Source: Rhodococcus rhodnii
GTDB lineage: Bacteria > Actinomycetota > Actinomycetes > Mycobacteriales > Pseudonocardiaceae
NCBI GenBank assembly: GCA_000720375.1
Contig: JOAA01000020.1
Span: 310,001-374,000, forward strand
Direction of reading: 5' to 3'
Length of the DNA stretch: 64,000 bases
Below the pieces are notes generated by a model. The model saw only the letters and a list, made by a program, of their open reading frames with translations. It was not told the DNA's origin and ran no database searches. The translations under genes and the position numbers were made by a program. Positions within the stretch are counted from its first letter, which is position 1; every line of letters starts with the position of its first letter. This document shows positions 11,401-24,300 of the stretch, piece after piece.

Positions 11401-14400
11401 AGGCCGAACGTGTACGACACACGGCCGGACATCACACTCGCCGAGTTGCCAGTGCCGAGGTGGCCGTCATGGCTCTCGTCCGCGCCTGCCAGGACCACAA
11501 GGTAGTCCTGGCCGTTCGAGCCGACGAACACACCAGTCCGGCTGCCCTTCACCGAAACCGGGTCGATCCCCGCGCGTTCGAACGCCTCCCACGAGGTCTC
11601 GAGCAACAGGCGTTGTTGCGGATCCATCGCCAGCGCCTCACGCGGCGAGATCCCGAAGAACGCCGGATCGAAGTGCCCGGCCTGGTCGAGGAAGGCACCG
11701 TCCTTGGTGTACGTGGTCCCGAGGTGCTCGGGGTCCGGGTTGAACAGCGTGTCCAGATCCCAGCCCCGATCCGCCGGGAACTCGCTGACCGCGTCGCCAC
11801 CCTCCGCGAGCAGGTTCCACAGCTGCTCCGGAGTCTCGACACCGCCAGGGAAACGACAGGCCATCCCGACGATCGCGATCGGCTCGTCGCTCGCGACCGC
11901 GTTGGCCACCGCGACTTCGGCGCCCGTTCGCCCGTCCAGGAGCTCAGCCTTGAGGTGCTCGGCGAGCACCAGTGGGTTCGGGTAGTCGAACACCAACGTC
12001 GAGGGAAGTTCCAGGCCGGTCAAGGGAACCAGCCGGTTCCGCAGTTCGACCGCGGTCAACGAGTCGAAACCCAGTTCACGGAAGGCGCGACCTGGCTCCA
12101 CAGCGTCAAGTCCCGCATAGCCGAGTACCACCGCGGCCTCGGTACGGACCAGGTCCACGAGGAACCGTTGCTGCCCCGCGGAGTCGAGACCCGCCAGCTG
12201 CGCGCGCAATTCCGAGGAACCGGCGACCTCCGGCTGCTGGACGACCGCAGCGGGGATCTCGGCAAGCAACGGGCTGGGCCTGCGCACCGTGAACACCGAG
12301 GCGAACTGCGGCCAGTCCACGTCGGCGACCGTCACTGTGACGTCGTTCTGCGCCTGATCCAAGGCCACCAAGGCCCGCTTGGGCGACATCGCCGCCAGGC
12401 CACGCTTTGCCAGCTCCTGGCCGGCCTCACCCGTGGCCATTCCACTGCCCGCCCACGGACCCCATGCGACCGAGGTGCCTGGCAGACCGTCGGCCCGGCG
12501 CTGCTCAACCAACGCATCCAAGAACGCGTTACCAGCCGCGTAAGCACTCTGGCCACCGCTGCCCCACGTCGCCGCAATCGACGAGAACACAATGAACGCA
12601 TCGAGATCCTGCGTCAGCTCGTGCAGGTTCAGCGCACCGGCCACCTTGCCCGCGACAACCTCGGCGAACTCCTCGACCGAGCAGTCCAGCAACGGCGTCG
12701 TCTGGGCAAGACCGGCCGCGTGAACCACCACGGAGAGCTCCGGCAGCCCTGCCAGGAGATCGGCAACCGCAGCGCGATCAGCCACATCGCAGGCTGCGAC
12801 CGTCACCTCAACGCCCAGCTCACGCAGCTCAGCTTCCAAGTCGGGAGCGTGGCCCCGGCGGCTGACCAGCACCAGGTGGCCGATACCGCGCTCAACCAGC
12901 CAGCGAGCGACTTGAGATCCCAGCGCACCCGTGCCACCGGTGATCAAAGCGGTGCCCGAGAACGACCGCCGTTCCCCAGCCGCCGAGTGCCCGGCAGGCA
13001 CCAGCCTGCGCGCGAACACGCCATCCGCCCGGATCGCCACCTGGTCCTCGGTGCCGTCAGCCAACAAGCCGCGGACGACATCCGCGTCCAATTGTTCGGG
13101 CAGATCGATCAACCCGCCCCAGATCTCCGGGTGCTCCAGCGCCGCCACCCGGCCAAGACCCCACACCTGCGCCTGCTCAGGCGACGACACCCGGCCGACG
13201 GACACCGCGCCACGAGTCGCCGCCCACACCTTGGTGCCGGCGTCCACGGCGGCCTGGACCACAACCAGCGTGTTCAGAGCGTCCAAACACGACACCACGC
13301 CGGTGAAGTCGCCCAGAATGCCCGCCAGCTCAGCCCGGTCAGCCTGCTCGAGCACCAGCACTTCACCCAACGCGGCGAGCGACTCGTCGGGCTCGTGCGT
13401 CAGGACAAGCCAACGGCCTTCGGCGGCGGCCTTCGGAACGGCAACCGGAACCCACGAAACCGAGTACCGCCAATTCTGCACCGCCGACGATTGCCGCCCC
13501 GCTGAGCCGTCAACCTCCAGCCAGAACCGCTCACGCTGGAACGCATACGTCGGCAGGTCGACCCGAGCACCCTTGACCAACGCAGTCCAGTCAAGCGGGA
13601 CACCTCGGGTGTGCAAGGCAGCCAACGCACCGATCGCCGAACGCGTCTCGGGCCGATCCGCCCGCAATACCGGCACGAACAAGCCCTCGGACATACAGCC
13701 TTGGGCCATCGCGGCAAGCACACCGTCCGGCCCCAATTCCACAAAGGCCGTCACACCAAGCGAAGCGAGGGTGTTCACGCCATCGGCGAACCGCACCGCC
13801 TGGCGCACATGCGAAACCCAGTACTCCGGCGAGGTCAACTCGGTCGCCAACTCGCCAGACACATTCGACACGACCGGAATCGTGGGCTCGTTGAACTCCA
13901 AGCCGTGCAGAACCTCGGCGAACTCCGCCAGCATCGGCTCCATCAGCGGAGAGTGGAACGCGTGGCTCACCGCCAAACGCTTCGTCTTCCGCCCCTGCGC
14001 AGCGAACTTCTCAGCCACCGCAAGAACAGCAGGCTCAACACCCGAGATCACCACGGAATTCGGGCCGTTGATCGCGGCGATCCCGAACTCGTCCGTCGTC
14101 TCGATCTCGTCCTCGGTCGCCTCGATCGCGACCATCGCCCCACCCGACGGCAGACCCTGCATCAACCGGCCACGCGCCGAAACAAGCTTGCACGCATCGG
14201 CCAACGACAGCACACCAGCCACGTGAGCCGCCGAGATCTCGCCGATGGAATGGCCCATCAGGAAATCGGGACGAACACCCCACGACTCCAGCAACCGGAA
14301 CAGCGCCACCTCGACAGCGAACAGCGCCGCCTGAGTGAACATCGTCTGGTTCAACAGTTCCGGCTCGTCCGAGATCACCGCGCTCACCGAAAGACTCAGA

Positions 14401-17400
14401 TGCGAGTCGAGTTCGGCGCACACCGCGTCGAAAGCCTCAGCGAACACAGGGAATTCGGCATACAGCTCACGGCCCATGCCGATCCGCTGCGCACCCTGAC
14501 CCGTGAACAAGAACGCCAGCTTGCCCCGAGCAACAGAACCCGTGACCACGTCGGCGGAAGAACGACCCTCAGCCACCGCATCCAGGGCTTCGAGGAGGCC
14601 TTCCCGGCTGTCGCCCAGCACAACAGCGCGATGCTCCAACGCCGCCCGGGCCGAAACCAAGGAGAACGCGATGCCAGCCAAGTCCTCCGAGGCACCAACC
14701 GAACGAAGAGCCGCCGCCTGCGCCCGCAACGCCGCAGCCGTCTTACCCGACAACACCCACGGCACAACCGAAGGAACCTTCGAGACAGTGTCCTGCTCCT
14801 GCGCAGGCGCCTGCTCGATGATCGTGTGCGCGTTCGTCCCGCTGATCCCGAACGACGAAATTCCGGCCCGCCTCGGGTGACCGTTCTCGATCCACGGCTG
14901 CGCCTCGGTCAGCAACTCCACCGCACCGGACGACCAGTCCACATGCGACGAAGGCGCGTCCACGTGCAGCGTCCTCGGCAACACACCATGCCGCAACGCC
15001 ATGACCATCTTGATCAAACCAGCGACGCCGGCTGCGGCCTGCGCGTGCCCGATGTTCGACTTCACCGAACCGAGCCACAACGGCCGATCCCGATCCTGGC
15101 CGTAGGTCGCCAGCAAAGCCTGAGCCTCGATGGGATCGCCAAGTGCCGTGCCGGTTCCGTGCGCCTCGACAGCGTCCACATCAGACGGAGACAACCCAGC
15201 GCTCGCCAAGGCCGAAAGAATCACCCGCTGCTGCGAGGGACCGTTCGGGGCGGTGAGGCCGTTCGACGCGCCGTCCTGGTTGATCGCGCTGCCGCGCACG
15301 ACAGCAAGAATGTTCCGGCCGTTACGCTGAGCATCGGACAACCGCTCCACCAGCAGCATCCCGACGCCTTCACCCCAACCGGTGCCATCAGCCGCGTCCG
15401 CGAAAGGCTTGCAGCGACCGTCAGCAGCCAGGCCGCCCTGCGCGCTGAACTCCTCGAAGGCACTGGAGGTGGACATGATCGTCACGCCACCGGCCAGTGC
15501 CAGGTCACATTCGCCGTTGCGCAACGCCTGGGCAGCCAGGTGCAGCGCCACCAAGGAGGACGAGCAGGCCGTGTCGACGGTGACCGCCGGACCCTCCAGC
15601 CCGAACGTGTAAGCGATCCGGCCGGACGCGACACTCGGCGTCGTACCGGTCAGCACATGCCCCTGGACGCCTTCGGGTGCCGACGCGCCGACCGCGTAAC
15701 CCTGCGCGGACGCACCCACGAACACACCGGCTTGGCTGCCACGAACCTGAGCCGGAGTGATTCCGGCGCGCTCGAACGCCTCCCACGAGGTCTCCAGCAA
15801 CAACCGCTGCTGCGGGTCCATCGCCAGCGCCTCGCGCGGTGAGATCTCGAACAGGCTCGGGTCGAATTGCCCGGCGTCGTAGAGGAAACCGCCCTCGGGA
15901 ACGTAGGACGCCGCTGGGTCCATCTCCCAGCCACGGTCATTGGGGAAGCCGCCGACCGCGTCGGCCCCGGCTTCCAACAGTCGCCAGAAGTCCTCGGGGG
16001 ACTTCACTCCGCCGGGGAACCGGCAGCCGATGCCGACGATCGCGATCGGCTCGTTGACCGGTGCCTTGCGAGTGGTCACCGCGATCGCCGCACGACCGTC
16101 CCCGGCCAGTTCGCCGTAAAGGAAACGGGCGAGGGCCGCGGGCGTGGGGTGGTCGAAGACCAGCGTGGCCGGCAGGCGGACCCCGGTGCCCGCGTTGAGC
16201 CTGTTGCGCAGGTCGAGACCGGTCAGCGAGTCGAAACCGAGCTCCTTGAAGGCGCGGTCGGGCTCGACGGCGTCGGCCGTCGGGTATCCGAGCACTGTGG
16301 CCGCTTCGGACCGGACGAGCTCGAGCATGTGGGCTTCGGCGTCAGCGGCGGTCATCCCAGCCAGTCGCTCACGGAGCGAAGAGTCGCCCAAGCTGGCATC
16401 TCCCGCAGCACGACGGGTCGTCCGAATGCCCGCCAGGCCGCGCAGCAACGGCGGCACCTCGGTCTTGGTCCGGCGCAGTTCCTCTGTGTTCAACCGGATC
16501 GGGACCAACAGCGGTTCATCCGCGGCAAGCGCGGCATCGAACAGCGCGAGGCCTTCGGCGGTGTCCAGTCCTCCCACGCCGTCGCGGTCGAGGCGTGTGA
16601 GGTCGGCTTCGGCAAGGTGGCCGGTCATCCCACCGAGCTGCGCCCACAGACCCCAGGCCAGTGAGACGCCGGGCAGTCCGGCGGCACGACGCCGGTGGGC
16701 CAAGGCGTCGAGCACAACGTTCGCCGCCGCGTAGTTCGCTTGTCCCGCACCGCCGAAAATGCCCGCGGCCGCGGAGTAGAGCACGAACAACGACAGGTTC
16801 AGGTCACGAGTGAGCGCGTCGAGGTGGATCGCCGAGTCGACCTTGGCACGCAGGACCGCGCTGACCCGCTCCGGTGTGAGATCGCCGATCAGGCCGTCGT
16901 CCAAGGCTCCAGCGGTGTGCACGACCCCGGTCAGCTCAACGCCGTTGATGACCTCGGCGAGCGCGGCCGCGTCGGCGACATCGCAGGCCTGCACGATCAC
17001 GTTGGCGCCCAACGCGGTCAGGTCGTCGACCAGTTCGGCTGCGCCGTCGGCATCCGGTCCCCGGCGGCTGACCAGAAGCAGGTTGTGGATGCCGTACTCG
17101 GTCACGAGGTGACGCGCGACCATCCGGCCAAGGTTGCCCGTACCGCCCGTGATCAGGACGGTCCCGTCTGAGAGCGTTGACCGCTCCCCTGTTGGAATGG
17201 TCCTGGCCAGGCGTGGCGCGTAGACGGTCCCGGCACGGATGGCGAGCTGCGTTTCGTCGGTGCTCAACGCGTTGGCCAGCACGTCTTGCGACGCCTGCGT
17301 GCCGTCGGTGTCGACCAGCACGAACCGGCCGGGGTTCTCCGACTGCGCGGAACGCACCAAGCCCCACACGGTCGCGGACGCGATGTCCGGGACGTCCTCG

Positions 17401-20400
17401 TTCCCTGCCGCGACCGCGCCCCGAGTCACCAACACAAGCCGTGAACTGGCGTTCGTTTTGTCCGCGAGCCAGTCCTGCACCTTGCTCAACGCCTGGTGGG
17501 CTGTCCGATGTGGATCGTTCTCGACCGCGGTCCACGGCAGAACGACCGTGTCCTGCGCCTCGGTGTCCGGCAACGGCAGCGTGATCCACTGCATCCGGAA
17601 CAGGTTCCGCGTCGACGTGCCGTTCAGCTGGACGGCCGCCACCGGGCGCAGCGCGAGTGAGTCCACTGCCGCCACAGGCACACCGTTGGCATCCGCCGCC
17701 AACACCGACACGCTCTCGCGACCCTGCGGAGTCAGCCGGACGCGCAACACCTTCGCGCCCGTGGCCAACAGGGAGACGCCGTTCCACGAGAACGGCAGGT
17801 ACGCGCCGCCCTCACCGAAGGAGACCATGCCGAGCGCGTGCAGTCCGGCGTCCAGCAGGGCCGGGTGCAGGCCGAACCGCTCTGCCTGTCCCTGCTCGGA
17901 ACGCGGCAGTTCGACCTCGGCGAAAACCTCGTCGCCGCGCGTCCACACCGATCGCAAGCCCTGGAACACCGGCCCGTACACCAACCCGGCACCTGCGAAG
18001 CCCTCATACAAGCCTTCGAGGTCCAACGCGCGTGCCCCGGCGGGCGGCCACTCCCGCAGTCCTTCGCTCACCGACACCGGACCGTCGGTCACCACCGCGG
18101 TCGCATGCCGGGTCCACGGCAGGTCTTGATTTTCCCGAGCATGGATGCTCAGTTCACGAGCACCGGTCTCGTCGGCGGCGTCCACCACGATCTGCACCTG
18201 CACGCCACCCTGCTGCGGCACGACCACCGGCGCTTCGATCGTCAACTCGGCGACCTGGGGGCACCCCACGCGGTCACCGGCCTGCAAAGCCAACTCCACC
18301 AACGCGGTTCCCGGAACCACGATCTGTCCCATGACCGCGTGGTCAGCGAGCCACGGCTGCGCCGAGACCGACAGCCGCGTGGTGAGCACGAACTGCTCGC
18401 CACCGGCCAAATCCAGCGCCGCAGCCAACAGCGGGTGGTCCGCCACGCCGAGACCCGCACTGGCAAGGTCCCCGGCACCGGCCGAGCCGCGCGGCCAGAA
18501 ACGCTGGCGCTGGAAGGGATACGTCGGCAGATCCAAGGGGGCGACACCAGCGCCCGCGGTGATCTGCTGCCAGTTCACGTCCGCGCCCGCGCAGAACGCC
18601 TCAGCCGCGGACGTCAGCATGCGGCGAAGGTCACCCTCGTCCCGCCGCAGCGTTCCCACAACAGCGGCGTCATCGACGCTGTCCTGAATCGCCATGGTCA
18701 ACACCGGGTGCGCACTGACCTCGACGAACAGCTGACGGCCCTCGCCGGCCAAGTGCTCGACCGCCGCGGCGAACTGCACGGTCTGCCGCAGGTTGCGGTA
18801 CCAGTACTTACCCGTCAGCGCGGTGGTGTCCAGCCACTCCGAGTCCACAGTGGAGTAGAACGGGATCCGGCCTTCCTGTGGCTGAACCGGAGCCAGCAGC
18901 GTCGCCAGCTCCGACTCAATCCGCTCAACATGCGCCGAGTGCGACGCGTAATCCACAGCCACCATGCGAGCCCGCACACCATCCGCCTCGCACGCAGCCA
19001 TCACCTCAGCCAACGCCTCAGGATCACCAGACAGCACAACAGCATTCGGCCCGTTCACGGCCGCGACCGACACCCGGTCGTTGAGCCGCTCGGTCACCTC
19101 AGCCAGCGGAGCCGCGATGGACAACATCCCACCAGCACCAGCCAGACCACGAGCGATCGCCTGACTCCGCAACGCCACAACCCGCGCACCATCACTCAAC
19201 GACAAACCACCAGCCACCACCGCAGCCGCAATCTCACCCTGCGAATGCCCCACCACCGCACCCGGCGTAACACCAAACGACTCCCACACCGCAGCCAACG
19301 ACACCATCACCGCCCACAACACCGGCTGCACCACATCAACCCGCGCCAACGCCGCCTCGTCACCCAACACATCCAGCAGCGACCAGTCGACGAACTCCTC
19401 CAACGCCGCACCGCACTCGGCCATCCGCTCCGCGAACACCGGACTCTCGTCCTGCAACCGAGCCGCCATGCCCACCCACTGCGAACCCTGACCAGGGAAC
19501 ACGAACACCACACGGTCCACGGGCGAGCCCACACCACGAACCACACCCGCCGGGGTCTCCCCCGCCGCGACCGCAGCCATCAACTCCGCGTGGTCCGGGC
19601 CCACAACCACCGCACGGTGCCCGAACGCCGAACGCGAGGCCAAACCAACAGCGACATCGCCGGTGTCCCGCCCGAACTCGACGACCTGGTTGGCGAGTTC
19701 GCTCAGCGCGTCACCGGACTTCGCCGACACCACCCACGGCACGTCCGCACGCGGAGTCACCTCAGCGGGCTCCACCTCAGGAGCCTGCTCCAGGACCACG
19801 TGTGCGTTCGTCCCGCTCATGCCGAACGCGGAAACCCCCGCCCGCCGCGGGTGACCGTTCTCCGGCCAGTCCTGGGTCTCGGTCAGCAGTTCGACCGCAC
19901 CTGCCGACCAGTCCACATGCGACGAAGGCGTATCCACGTGCAGCGTCTTCGGCAACACGCCATTGCGCATCGCCATGACCATCTTGATCACACCAGCAAC
20001 ACCAGCGGCCGCCTGAGTGTGCCCGATGTTCGACTTGATCGACCCCAGCCACAACGGCTGTTCCCGATCACGGCCATAGGTCGCCAGCAGCGCCTGCGCC
20101 TCAATTGGGTCACCCAACGAGGTTCCGGTCCCGTGTGCCTCGACAGCGTCCACATCGGACACAGTCAGGCCCGCACCGGCCAAAGCCGCTCGAATCACCC
20201 GCTGCTGTGAAGGGCCGTTCGGTGCCGTCAAACCATTCGACGCACCATCCTGGTTCACCGCGCTGCCACGCACCACCGCGAGAACCGGATGTCCCTTGCG
20301 TTGAGCGTCGGACAAACGCTCGACCAGCAGAACACCAACGCCCTCACCCCAGCCGGTGCCGTCCGCGCTGTCAGAGAACGCCTTGCACCGGCCGTCGGCG

Positions 20401-21125
20401 GAAAGCCCGCCTTGGGCGCTGAACTCCATGAAGGCACCGGGCGTCGACATGATCATCACGCCGCCTGCCAACGCCATCGTGCATTCCCTGCGGCGCAGCG
20501 ACTGCACGGCCATGTGCAACGCGACCAGCGAGGACGAGCACGCAGTGTCGATCGTCACCGCCGGGCCCTCCAGCCCGAAGGTGTACGCCAACCTGCCGGA
20601 CGTCACCGCGGCGGCGTTGCCGGTGAGCATGTGCCCTTCCGCGTCCTCCGCCGAAGAACGCAGCACAGCGGCGTAGTCCTGGCCGCTGCTGCCCATGAAC
20701 ACGCCGATGCGCCCGCCGGAGACGCCGGCGGGCGCGATACCCGCCCGCTCGAACGCCTCCCACGAGGTCTCCAGCAGCAACCGGTGCTGCGGGTCCATCG
20801 CCACGGCCTCGCGGGGCGAGATCCCGAAGAACTCGGGGTCGAACCCGGAGGCGTCGTCGATGAACCCGCCGAGCCGGGTGAACGCCGTGTCGCCCAGTTC
20901 CCAGCCGCGGTCGTCGGGGAACCCGCCGATCGCGTCGGTGCCGGCGAGCACCAGGTTCCACAGGTCCTCGGGAGTGCGTACACCGCCGGGGAACCGGCAG
21001 CCGATGCCGACGATCGCGATCGGTTCGGTGTCGGCCGCCTCTTTCTCCCGCAGCCGCGTCCGCGTCCGATGCAGGTCGGCGGTGGTCAACTTGAGATACT
21101 CGCGGAGTTTCTCTTCACTGGCCAA
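8418..21125 (-). CDS. Type I modular PKS subunit E: modules E1, E2 and first part of E3
   Basis: The frame contains two complete modules and KS-AT-DH of a third before it breaks at the frameshift near 8435. Order: E1 KS-AT(methylmalonyl)-DH-KR-ACP, E2 KS-AT(malonyl)-KR-ACP, E3 KS-AT(malonyl)-DH. The gene then continues in other frames to 6034. The frame extends to a TTG at 21140, but I place the start at the TTG at 21125. It lies 6 nt after GAGGTGG and gives [18 protein letters not shown], which aligns with the coiled-coil docking starts of C and F. The earlier TTG would put the ribosome binding site inside the coding region. A candidate promoter lies about 80-130 bp upstream. The docking start suits the DEIFEFINKELGTS end of subunit D. 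Confidence 0.94.
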   Translation of the reverse strand: MASEEKLREYLKLTTADLHRTRTRLREKEAADTEPIAIVGIGCRFPGGVRTPEDLWNLVLAGTDAIGGFPDDRGWELGDTAFTRLGGFIDDASGFDPEFFGISPREAVAMDPQHRLLLETSWEAFERAGIAPAGVSGGRIGVFMGSSGQDYAAVLRSSAEDAEGHMLTGNAAAVTSGRLAYTFGLEGPAVTIDTACSSSLVALHMAVQSLRRRECTMALAGGVMIMSTPGAFMEFSAQGGLSADGRCKAFSDSADGTGWGEGVGVLLVERLSDAQRKGHPVLAVVRGSAVNQDGASNGLTAPNGPSQQRVIRAALAGAGLTVSDVDAVEAHGTGTSLGDPIEAQALLATYGRDREQPLWLGSIKSNIGHTQAAAGVAGVIKMVMAMRNGVLPKTLHVDTPSSHVDWSAGAVELLTETQDWPENGHPRRAGVSAFGMSGTNAHVVLEQAPEVEPAEVTPRADVPWVVSAKSGDALSELANQVVEFGRDTGDVAVGLASRSAFGHRAVVVGPDHAELMAAVAAGETPAGVVRGVGSPVDRVVFVFPGQGSQWVGMAARLQDESPVFAERMAECGAALEEFVDWSLLDVLGDEAALARVDVVQPVLWAVMVSLAAVWESFGVTPGAVVGHSQGEIAAAVVAGGLSLSDGARVVALRSQAIARGLAGAGGMLSIAAPLAEVTERLNDRVSVAAVNGPNAVVLSGDPEALAEVMAACEADGVRARMVAVDYASHSAHVERIESELATLLAPVQPQEGRIPFYSTVDSEWLDTTALTGKYWYRNLRQTVQFAAAVEHLAGEGRQLFVEVSAHPVLTMAIQDSVDDAAVVGTLRRDEGDLRRMLTSAAEAFCAGADVNWQQITAGAGVAPLDLPTYPFQRQRFWPRGSAGAGDLASAGLGVADHPLLAAALDLAGGEQFVLTTRLSVSAQPWLADHAVMGQIVVPGTALVELALQAGDRVGCPQVAELTIEAPVVVPQQGGVQVQIVVDAADETGARELSIHARENQDLPWTRHATAVVTDGPVSVSEGLREWPPAGARALDLEGLYEGFAGAGLVYGPVFQGLRSVWTRGDEVFAEVELPRSEQGQAERFGLHPALLDAGLHALGMVSFGEGGAYLPFSWNGVSLLATGAKVLRVRLTPQGRESVSVLAADANGVPVAAVDSLALRPVAAVQLNGTSTRNLFRMQWITLPLPDTEAQDTVVLPWTAVENDPHRTAHQALSKVQDWLADKTNASSRLVLVTRGAVAAGNEDVPDIASATVWGLVRSAQSENPGRFVLVDTDGTQASQDVLANALSTDETQLAIRAGTVYAPRLARTIPTGERSTLSDGTVLITGGTGNLGRMVARHLVTEYGIHNLLLVSRRGPDADGAAELVDDLTALGANVIVQACDVADAAALAEVINGVELTGVVHTAGALDDGLIGDLTPERVSAVLRAKVDSAIHLDALTRDLNLSLFVLYSAAAGIFGGAGQANYAAANVVLDALAHRRRAAGLPGVSLAWGLWAQLGGMTGHLAEADLTRLDRDGVGGLDTAEGLALFDAALAADEPLLVPIRLNTEELRRTKTEVPPLLRGLAGIRTTRRAAGDASLGDSSLRERLAGMTAADAEAHMLELVRSEAATVLGYPTADAVEPDRAFKELGFDSLTGLDLRNRLNAGTGVRLPATLVFDHPTPAALARFLYGELAGDGRAAIAVTTRKAPVNEPIAIVGIGCRFPGGVKSPEDFWRLLEAGADAVGGFPNDRGWEMDPAASYVPEGGFLYDAGQFDPSLFEISPREALAMDPQQRLLLETSWEAFERAGITPAQVRGSQAGVFVGASAQGYAVGASAPEGVQGHVLTGTTPSVASGRIAYTFGLEGPAVTVDTACSSSLVALHLAAQALRNGECDLALAGGVTIMSTSSAFEEFSAQGGLAADGRCKPFADAADGTGWGEGVGMLLVERLSDAQRNGRNILAVVRGSAINQDGASNGLTAPNGPSQQRVILSALASAGLSPSDVDAVEAHGTGTALGDPIEAQALLATYGQDRDRPLWLGSVKSNIGHAQAAAGVAGLIKMVMALRHGVLPRTLHVDAPSSHVDWSSGAVELLTEAQPWIENGHPRRAGISSFGISGTNAHTIIEQAPAQEQDTVSKVPSVVPWVLSGKTAAALRAQAAALRSVGASEDLAGIAFSLVSARAALEHRAVVLGDSREGLLEALDAVAEGRSSADVVTGSVARGKLAFLFTGQGAQRIGMGRELYAEFPVFAEAFDAVCAELDSHLSLSVSAVISDEPELLNQTMFTQAALFAVEVALFRLLESWGVRPDFLMGHSIGEISAAHVAGVLSLADACKLVSARGRLMQGLPSGGAMVAIEATEDEIETTDEFGIAAINGPNSVVISGVEPAVLAVAEKFAAQGRKTKRLAVSHAFHSPLMEPMLAEFAEVLHGLEFNEPTIPVVSNVSGELATELTSPEYWVSHVRQAVRFADGVNTLASLGVTAFVELGPDGVLAAMAQGCMSEGLFVPVLRADRPETRSAIGALAALHTRGVPLDWTALVKGARVDLPTYAFQRERFWLEVDGSAGRQSSAVQNWRYSVSWVPVAVPKAAAEGRWLVLTHEPDESLAALGEVLVLEQADRAELAGILGDFTGVVSCLDALNTLVVVQAAVDAGTKVWAATRGAVSVGRVSSPEQAQVWGLGRVAALEHPEIWGGLIDLPEQLDADVVRGLLADGTEDQVAIRADGVFARRLVPAGHSAAGERRSFSGTALITGGTGALGSQVARWLVERGIGHLVLVSRRGHAPDLEAELRELGVEVTVAACDVADRAAVADLLAGLPELSVVVHAAGLAQTTPLLDCSVEEFAEVVAGKVAGALNLHELTQDLDAFIVFSSIAATWGSGGQSAYAAGNAFLDALVEQRRADGLPGTSVAWGPWAGSGMATGEAGQELAKRGLAAMSPKRALVALDQAQNDVTVTVADVDWPQFASVFTVRRPSPLLAEIPAAVVQQPEVAGSSELRAQLAGLDSAGQQRFLVDLVRTEAAVVLGYAGLDAVEPGRAFRELGFDSLTAVELRNRLVPLTGLELPSTLVFDYPNPLVLAEHLKAELLDGRTGAEVAVANAVASDEPIAIVGMACRFPGGVETPEQLWNLLAEGGDAVSEFPADRGWDLDTLFNPDPEHLGTTYTKDGAFLDQAGHFDPAFFGISPREALAMDPQQRLLLETSWEAFERAGIDPVSVKGSRTGVFVGSNGQDYLVVLAGADESHDGHLGTGNSASVMSGRVSYTFGLEGPAVTVDTACSSSLVAIHLAVQALRNGECEMALAGGVTVMSTPGAFVEFSAQRGLAMDGRCKAFAEAADGTGWGEGVGVLLVERLSDAQRKGHPVLAVVRGSAVNQDGASNGLTAPNGPSQQRVIRAALANAGLQPSDVDAVEAHGTGTALGDPIEAQALMATYGRDRDRPLWLGSIKSNIGHTQAAAGVAGVIKMVMAMRHGLLPKTLHVDAPSSHVDWSSGAVELLTEPQKWQENGHPRRAAVSSFGFSGTNAHTILEQAPAQTPTERPESARTPSLLPLVLSGRSAVAVRAQADRLATIMETGTDSMLDVAYSLVTTRASWEHSAVVVGEDRSDAVRALRTFAEGGSAASVVEGNTLSGKLAFLFTGQGAQRVGMGRELYAEFPVFAEAFDAACALLHPRLREVIDGEPELLNQTEYAQAALFAVEVASFRLAESFGIRPDVLLGHSVGEIAAAHVAGVFSLADACTLVAARGRLMQALPSGGAMVAIEATEEEFEPTEEWGIAAINGPRSVVISGAEDAVLAVAEKFAADGRKTKRLQVSHAFHSPLMEPMLAEFAGVLKGLTFDEPRIPVVSNVTGEIATDLASPDYWVSHVRQAVRFLDGVTTVAAQGATKFLELGPDGVLTAMAQGCLSEAEAVFVPMLRSGRPEVRSAVTALAQLSVTGSEVDWKVLFHGTGAQRADLPTYAFQRGRYWLETSSFSNQTAEPTLLGLTAETHPLLGAAVELAAGDGIVLTGRLSARTHAWVTEHQILGRALVPGTALVELAVAAGDRVGCGYVEELALHAPLVLPESDGVHLQVAVGAPDDEGNRDVSVYSRLDGVAADGVWTCHATGVVSPRSTQPGADLVEWPPPGARQVDLTGLYEGLAEAGFVYGPSFQGLQDVWVRGDEVFAEVALPAEAAAEAGRFGLHPALFDAGLHAWILRQGGQDSGGGRIPFAWSGVSLFAVGAAAARVKLAPATAEDALSIVVADAEGHLVASVDSLVMWWSG
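11930..16055 (-). other. PKS module E2: KS-AT(malonyl)-KR(A-type)-ACP
   Basis: Approximate domains are KS 16055-14810, AT 14520-13520, KR 12950-12430 and ACP near 12060. The KS keeps TACSSS, EAHGTGT and KSNIGHAQ; it has FEISPREA where the other modules have F/L-G-I-SPREA. The AT has GHSIGE and HAFH. The KR lacks LDD and has [11 protein letters not shown] (A-type Trp, Ser and Tyr present). There is no dimerisation element between AT and KR. Predicted output is a C2 unit with a beta-hydroxyl. Confidence 0.9.
16090..21029 (-). other. PKS module E1: KS-AT(methylmalonyl)-DH-KR(B-type)-ACP
   Basis: Approximate domains are KS 21029-19790, AT 19500-18500, DH 18440-17640, KR 17160-16640 and ACP near 16230. 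The AT has GHSQGE and YASH, the methylmalonyl-CoA signature. The DH has [10 protein letters not shown], an intact HxxxGxxxxP. The KR has ALDD (B-type) and the Tyr of NYAAAN, but the position of the catalytic Ser reads Ala (YSAAAG, codon 16770-16772). An intact DH would be pointless if the KR were dead, so the variant may still work. Predicted output is an alpha-methyl alkene. Confidence 0.9.
18590..19560 (-). repeat. Methylmalonyl-AT cassette of E1, close copy of the A2 cassette
   Basis: It aligns over the whole AT core with 60470-61440, with matching residues through GHSQGE and YASH and many identical synonymous positions. These are the only two methylmalonyl ATs in the window. Confidence 0.7.
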
Positions 21126-21137
21126 TCTGAGCCACCT
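21126..21137 (-). promoter_or_regulatory. Ribosome binding site that decides the start of subunit E
   Basis: On the coding strand GAGGTGG is followed by CTCAGA and then TTG (21125-21123). The spacing is ideal for the second TTG and impossible for the first TTG at 21140, which overlaps it. Confidence 0.65.
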
Positions 21138-21206
21138 CAATCACCGCAGACCACGAATACGCCTGTCGCCGGGGTATGGACAGACGGATTCCCCCAATTA
21201 AGGGCG

Positions 21207-21254
21207 AACGTATTCGACGTCCAGCAGAGCGACAACCCTTAGGCAACCCCTAGG
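21207..21254 (-). promoter_or_regulatory. Candidate activator-dependent promoter of PKS gene E
   Basis: Reading on the minus strand, CTAGGGG (21253-21247) and CTAAGGG (21242-21236) start 11 bp apart. TTGTCG (21235-21230) follows immediately, then 17 nt, then TACGTT (21212-21207). The layout matches the region upstream of gene C exactly in period and in distance to the -10-like hexamer. Paired heptamers with an 11-bp period next to a -35 are typical of activator sites such as those of the SARP family. Which regulator binds here is unknown. Confidence 0.5.
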
Positions 21255-21281
21255 ACGTCCGGCACACAGGCCGCGATCAGG

Positions 21282-21307
21282 CATTTCCGTGACTACGGCA
21301 CGGAATG
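21282..21307 (-). terminator. Weak hairpin after PKS gene D
   Basis: TTCCGTG (21285-21291) pairs with CACGGAA (21299-21305) across a 7-nt loop, and the stem can extend by three pairs with one bulge. It starts 34 bp beyond the stop of D and has no T-run. It lies between D and the candidate promoter of E, so termination is plausible but the stem is short. Confidence 0.35.
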
Positions 21308-21339
21308 GCTCGGTGGCTATTCGGTTGGCAATTCGACGG

Positions 21340-24300
21340 TCAGGACGTGCCGAGCTCCTTGTTGATGAACTCGAAGATCTCGTCGTCGGTGGCCGAGTCC
21401 AGCCGGTCGGTGACGTCCACTTCGTCGTGATTGGTGGTCAGTCGGGCCAACGCGGCTTTCAGCCGGACAACGGCCGAGTCGGCCGAGTCCGGATCATCGG
21501 CCAATTCGGCGACCATGGCGTCGAGTTGGTCGAACAAGGCGTCGGCACCGCTCGCCCCCTCGGGCACCAGCTGGTCCCGCAGGTAGTCCGCCAGCACAGT
21601 GGGCTTCGGGTAGTCGAAGACCAGCGTGGCGGGCAGTGCGAGGCCGGTGGCGGCCCTGAGCTGGTTGCGCAGTTCCACGGCGGTCAGCGAGTCGAAGCCG
21701 AGCTCGCGGAACGCCTGGTTCGGCTCGATCATCTCCGGCCCGCTGTAGCCCAGAACGGCGGCCGCTTCGGCACGGACCAAGTCCAACAGCACCTGTCGGC
21801 GTGCGGCGGGCTGTGCTGCGGCCAGCTGCTGCCGCAACGCCGTTCCCCCGCCGTCGACGGGCTCGGCCGCCTGGTCGTTGAGCTGCTGGACGGCCGGGAT
21901 CGTGGTGAGCAGCCTGCTGGCGCGGCGTGCCGTGAACACCTGCGCGAACTTCTCCCAGTCCACGTCGGCGACGGTCACCGTGACATCGCCGTGGGCCGCT
22001 TCCAACGCGGCCAACGCACGCTCGGGCGCCAGGGCCGCGAGCCCGCGTTTGGCCAGCTCCTGCCCGGCGTCGCCCTTCGCCATGCCACCGCCTGCCCACG
22101 GTCCCCACGCCACGGAGGTGCCGGGCAGCCCGTCGGCTTGCCGCTGCTCGACCAACGCGTCGAGGAATGCGTTTCCAGCGGCATATCCGCTTTGCCCGCC
22201 ACTGCCCCACGTCGCCGCGATCGATGAAAAAACGATGAACGCCGACAAGGGCATTTCCTTCGTTATTTCATGCACATTCACCGCACCGGCGACCTTGCCG
22301 GATATCACGGTCTCGAATTCCTCGGCCGTGCATTCCAGCAATGGCGTGGACTGGGCAACCCCTGCCGCGTGAACAACAACCGACAATTCGGGCAGCCCGG
22401 CCACCAGCTCGGCGGTCGCCGCGGGGTCGGCCACGTCACAGGCCGCCAGCGTCACCTCGACGCCCAGCTCACGCAGGTCGTCGGCGAGCTCAGTGGCTCC
22501 GGGGGAATCAGCGCCGCGACGGCTGACGAGCACCAGGTGATCAACGCCACGCCCGGCGAGCCACCGCGCCACTTGCGAGCCCAACGCACCCGTACCACCG
22601 GTGATCAACGCCGTCCCGGAGAACGACCACTCACCTGTGACGGGCTTCGCGGCGGGTACCAAGCGGCGGCCGAAGACACCGTTCGCCCGGACCGCGACCT
22701 GGTCCTCGGTGCCGTCGGCGAGCACGGCCAGTACGGCGTCGGTCTGGTCGCCCGCGTCGATCACGCCGCCCCACACCTCGGGGTGCTCCAGCGCCACGAC
22801 CCTGCTCAGGCCCCACACCTTGGCCTGCTCGGGCGACGTGAGCCGGTCGTCCGGGCCGGTGGAGACCGCACCCTGGGTGACGGCCCAGATCTTGGTCTCG
22901 GAGCCGATCACCGAACGCACCAGCTCCAAGGTGGCGGCAGCGTCCAGGAAGGACACCACGCCGTCCGGCTCGAACGAGCGCTCGGCCCAACTGGGCACGA
23001 TCTCGGCGTCCAGCGCGGCCGCGATCGAGGCACCGGCGTCGTCGCCCGAGATCACGAGCCAACGTCCCTCGGGACGGCCAGTGGGAACCGACACGGGCTG
23101 CCACGTGACCTGGTAACGCCAGGCCTCCACGGCGGAGTGCTCCCGGCGCTTGCGCCGCCACGCGGACAGCGACGGCAGCACGCTGCTCAGCGGCTGGTCG
23201 GGATCCACAGCCAGCAGCGACGCCAGGTCCTCGTTCTCCACGGCTGCCCAGAACTGCTGGTCCTCGGCCGTGTTCGAGCTCAGTACGGCCGACACCCAGT
23301 ACCGGTCGCGCTGGAACGGATAGGTGGGCAGGTCGACCCGGTTTCCGCTGACCAGCGTGGACCAGTCGACTGCTGCACCGTTGGCGTACAACGCTCCGAG
23401 GGCTGTCAGCGCGTTGCGCGCTTCTGGCTTGTCGGCGCGCATCGTCGGCACGAACACCGCCTCGGCCTCGGGCAGGCAGTCCTGGGCCAGCGCGGTCAGC
23501 ACACCGTCGGGGCCGAGTTCCACGAAGGATGTCACGCCCCGCTCGGCAAGTTCACGTACGCCGTCGAAGAACCGCACAGCCTGGCGTACGTGCGAAACCC
23601 AGTACTCCGGCGCGGTCAACTCCGCCGCGAGCTCACCGGTCACATTGGACACCACCGGGATCTGCGGCTCGTGGAACTCCAGACCCCGCAACACCTCAGC
23701 GAACTCCGCCAGCATCGGCTCCATCAACGACGAATGGAACGCATGGCTGACAGTCAAACGCTTGGTTTTACGGCCCTGCGCGGAGAACTCCTCGGCCGCC
23801 GCGAGCACTGCGGACTCGTCACCCGAGATCACCACCGAGCGCGGGCCGTTGACCGCGGCGATATCCACTGCCCCGGCGGTTTCCTTCAACTGCACCAGCA
23901 TCTCGTCCTCGGTCGCCTCGACCGCGACCATCGCACCACCCGACGGCAACGCCTGCATCAACCGGCCACGCGCGGCAACCAGCTTGCACGCGTCCTCCGA
24001 GACGTGCGCCGCGGAGATCTCGCCGATGGAATGCCCCATCACGTAGTCCGGGTGGACACCCCACGACTCGAGCAGCCGGAACAACGCCACTTCGACCGCG
24101 AACAACGCGGCCTGCGCGTACATGGTCTGATTGAGCAGTTGCGGCTCGCTGAGCATCACTTCACGCAGCGGCAGGTCGAACTCGAAGTGCGCACAGGCCG
24201 CGTCCAGCGCCCCGGCGAACACAGGGAATTCGGTGTAGAGCTCACGTCCCATGCCCACGCGCTGTGCACCCTGGCCGGTGAACAGGAACGCGGTCCGTCC

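Larger units (their letters stand above)
6034..11888 (-). other. PKS module E3: KS-AT(malonyl)-DH-ER(broken)-KR(B-type)-ACP
   Basis: Approximate domains are KS 11888-10620, AT 10310-9320, DH 9240-8450, ER 8100-7390, KR 7320-6780 and ACP near 6390. The AT has GHSVGE and HAFH. The DH has an intact HxxxGxxxxP ([10 protein letters not shown]). The ER and the linker before it carry four frame-breaking deletions, whereas KR and ACP look intact. If these are artefacts, the module adds a fully saturated C2 unit. Its closest relative in the window is module C2. Confidence 0.82.

Noticed and set aside
15840..15860. FEISPREA in the KS of E2 as a sign of inactivation
   Set aside because: The catalytic Cys and both His motifs are intact; the Gly-to-Glu change is outside them.
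21126..21140. TTG at 21140 as the start of subunit E
   Set aside because: It overlaps the ribosome binding site of the TTG at 21125 and adds five residues absent from the other coiled-coil starts.
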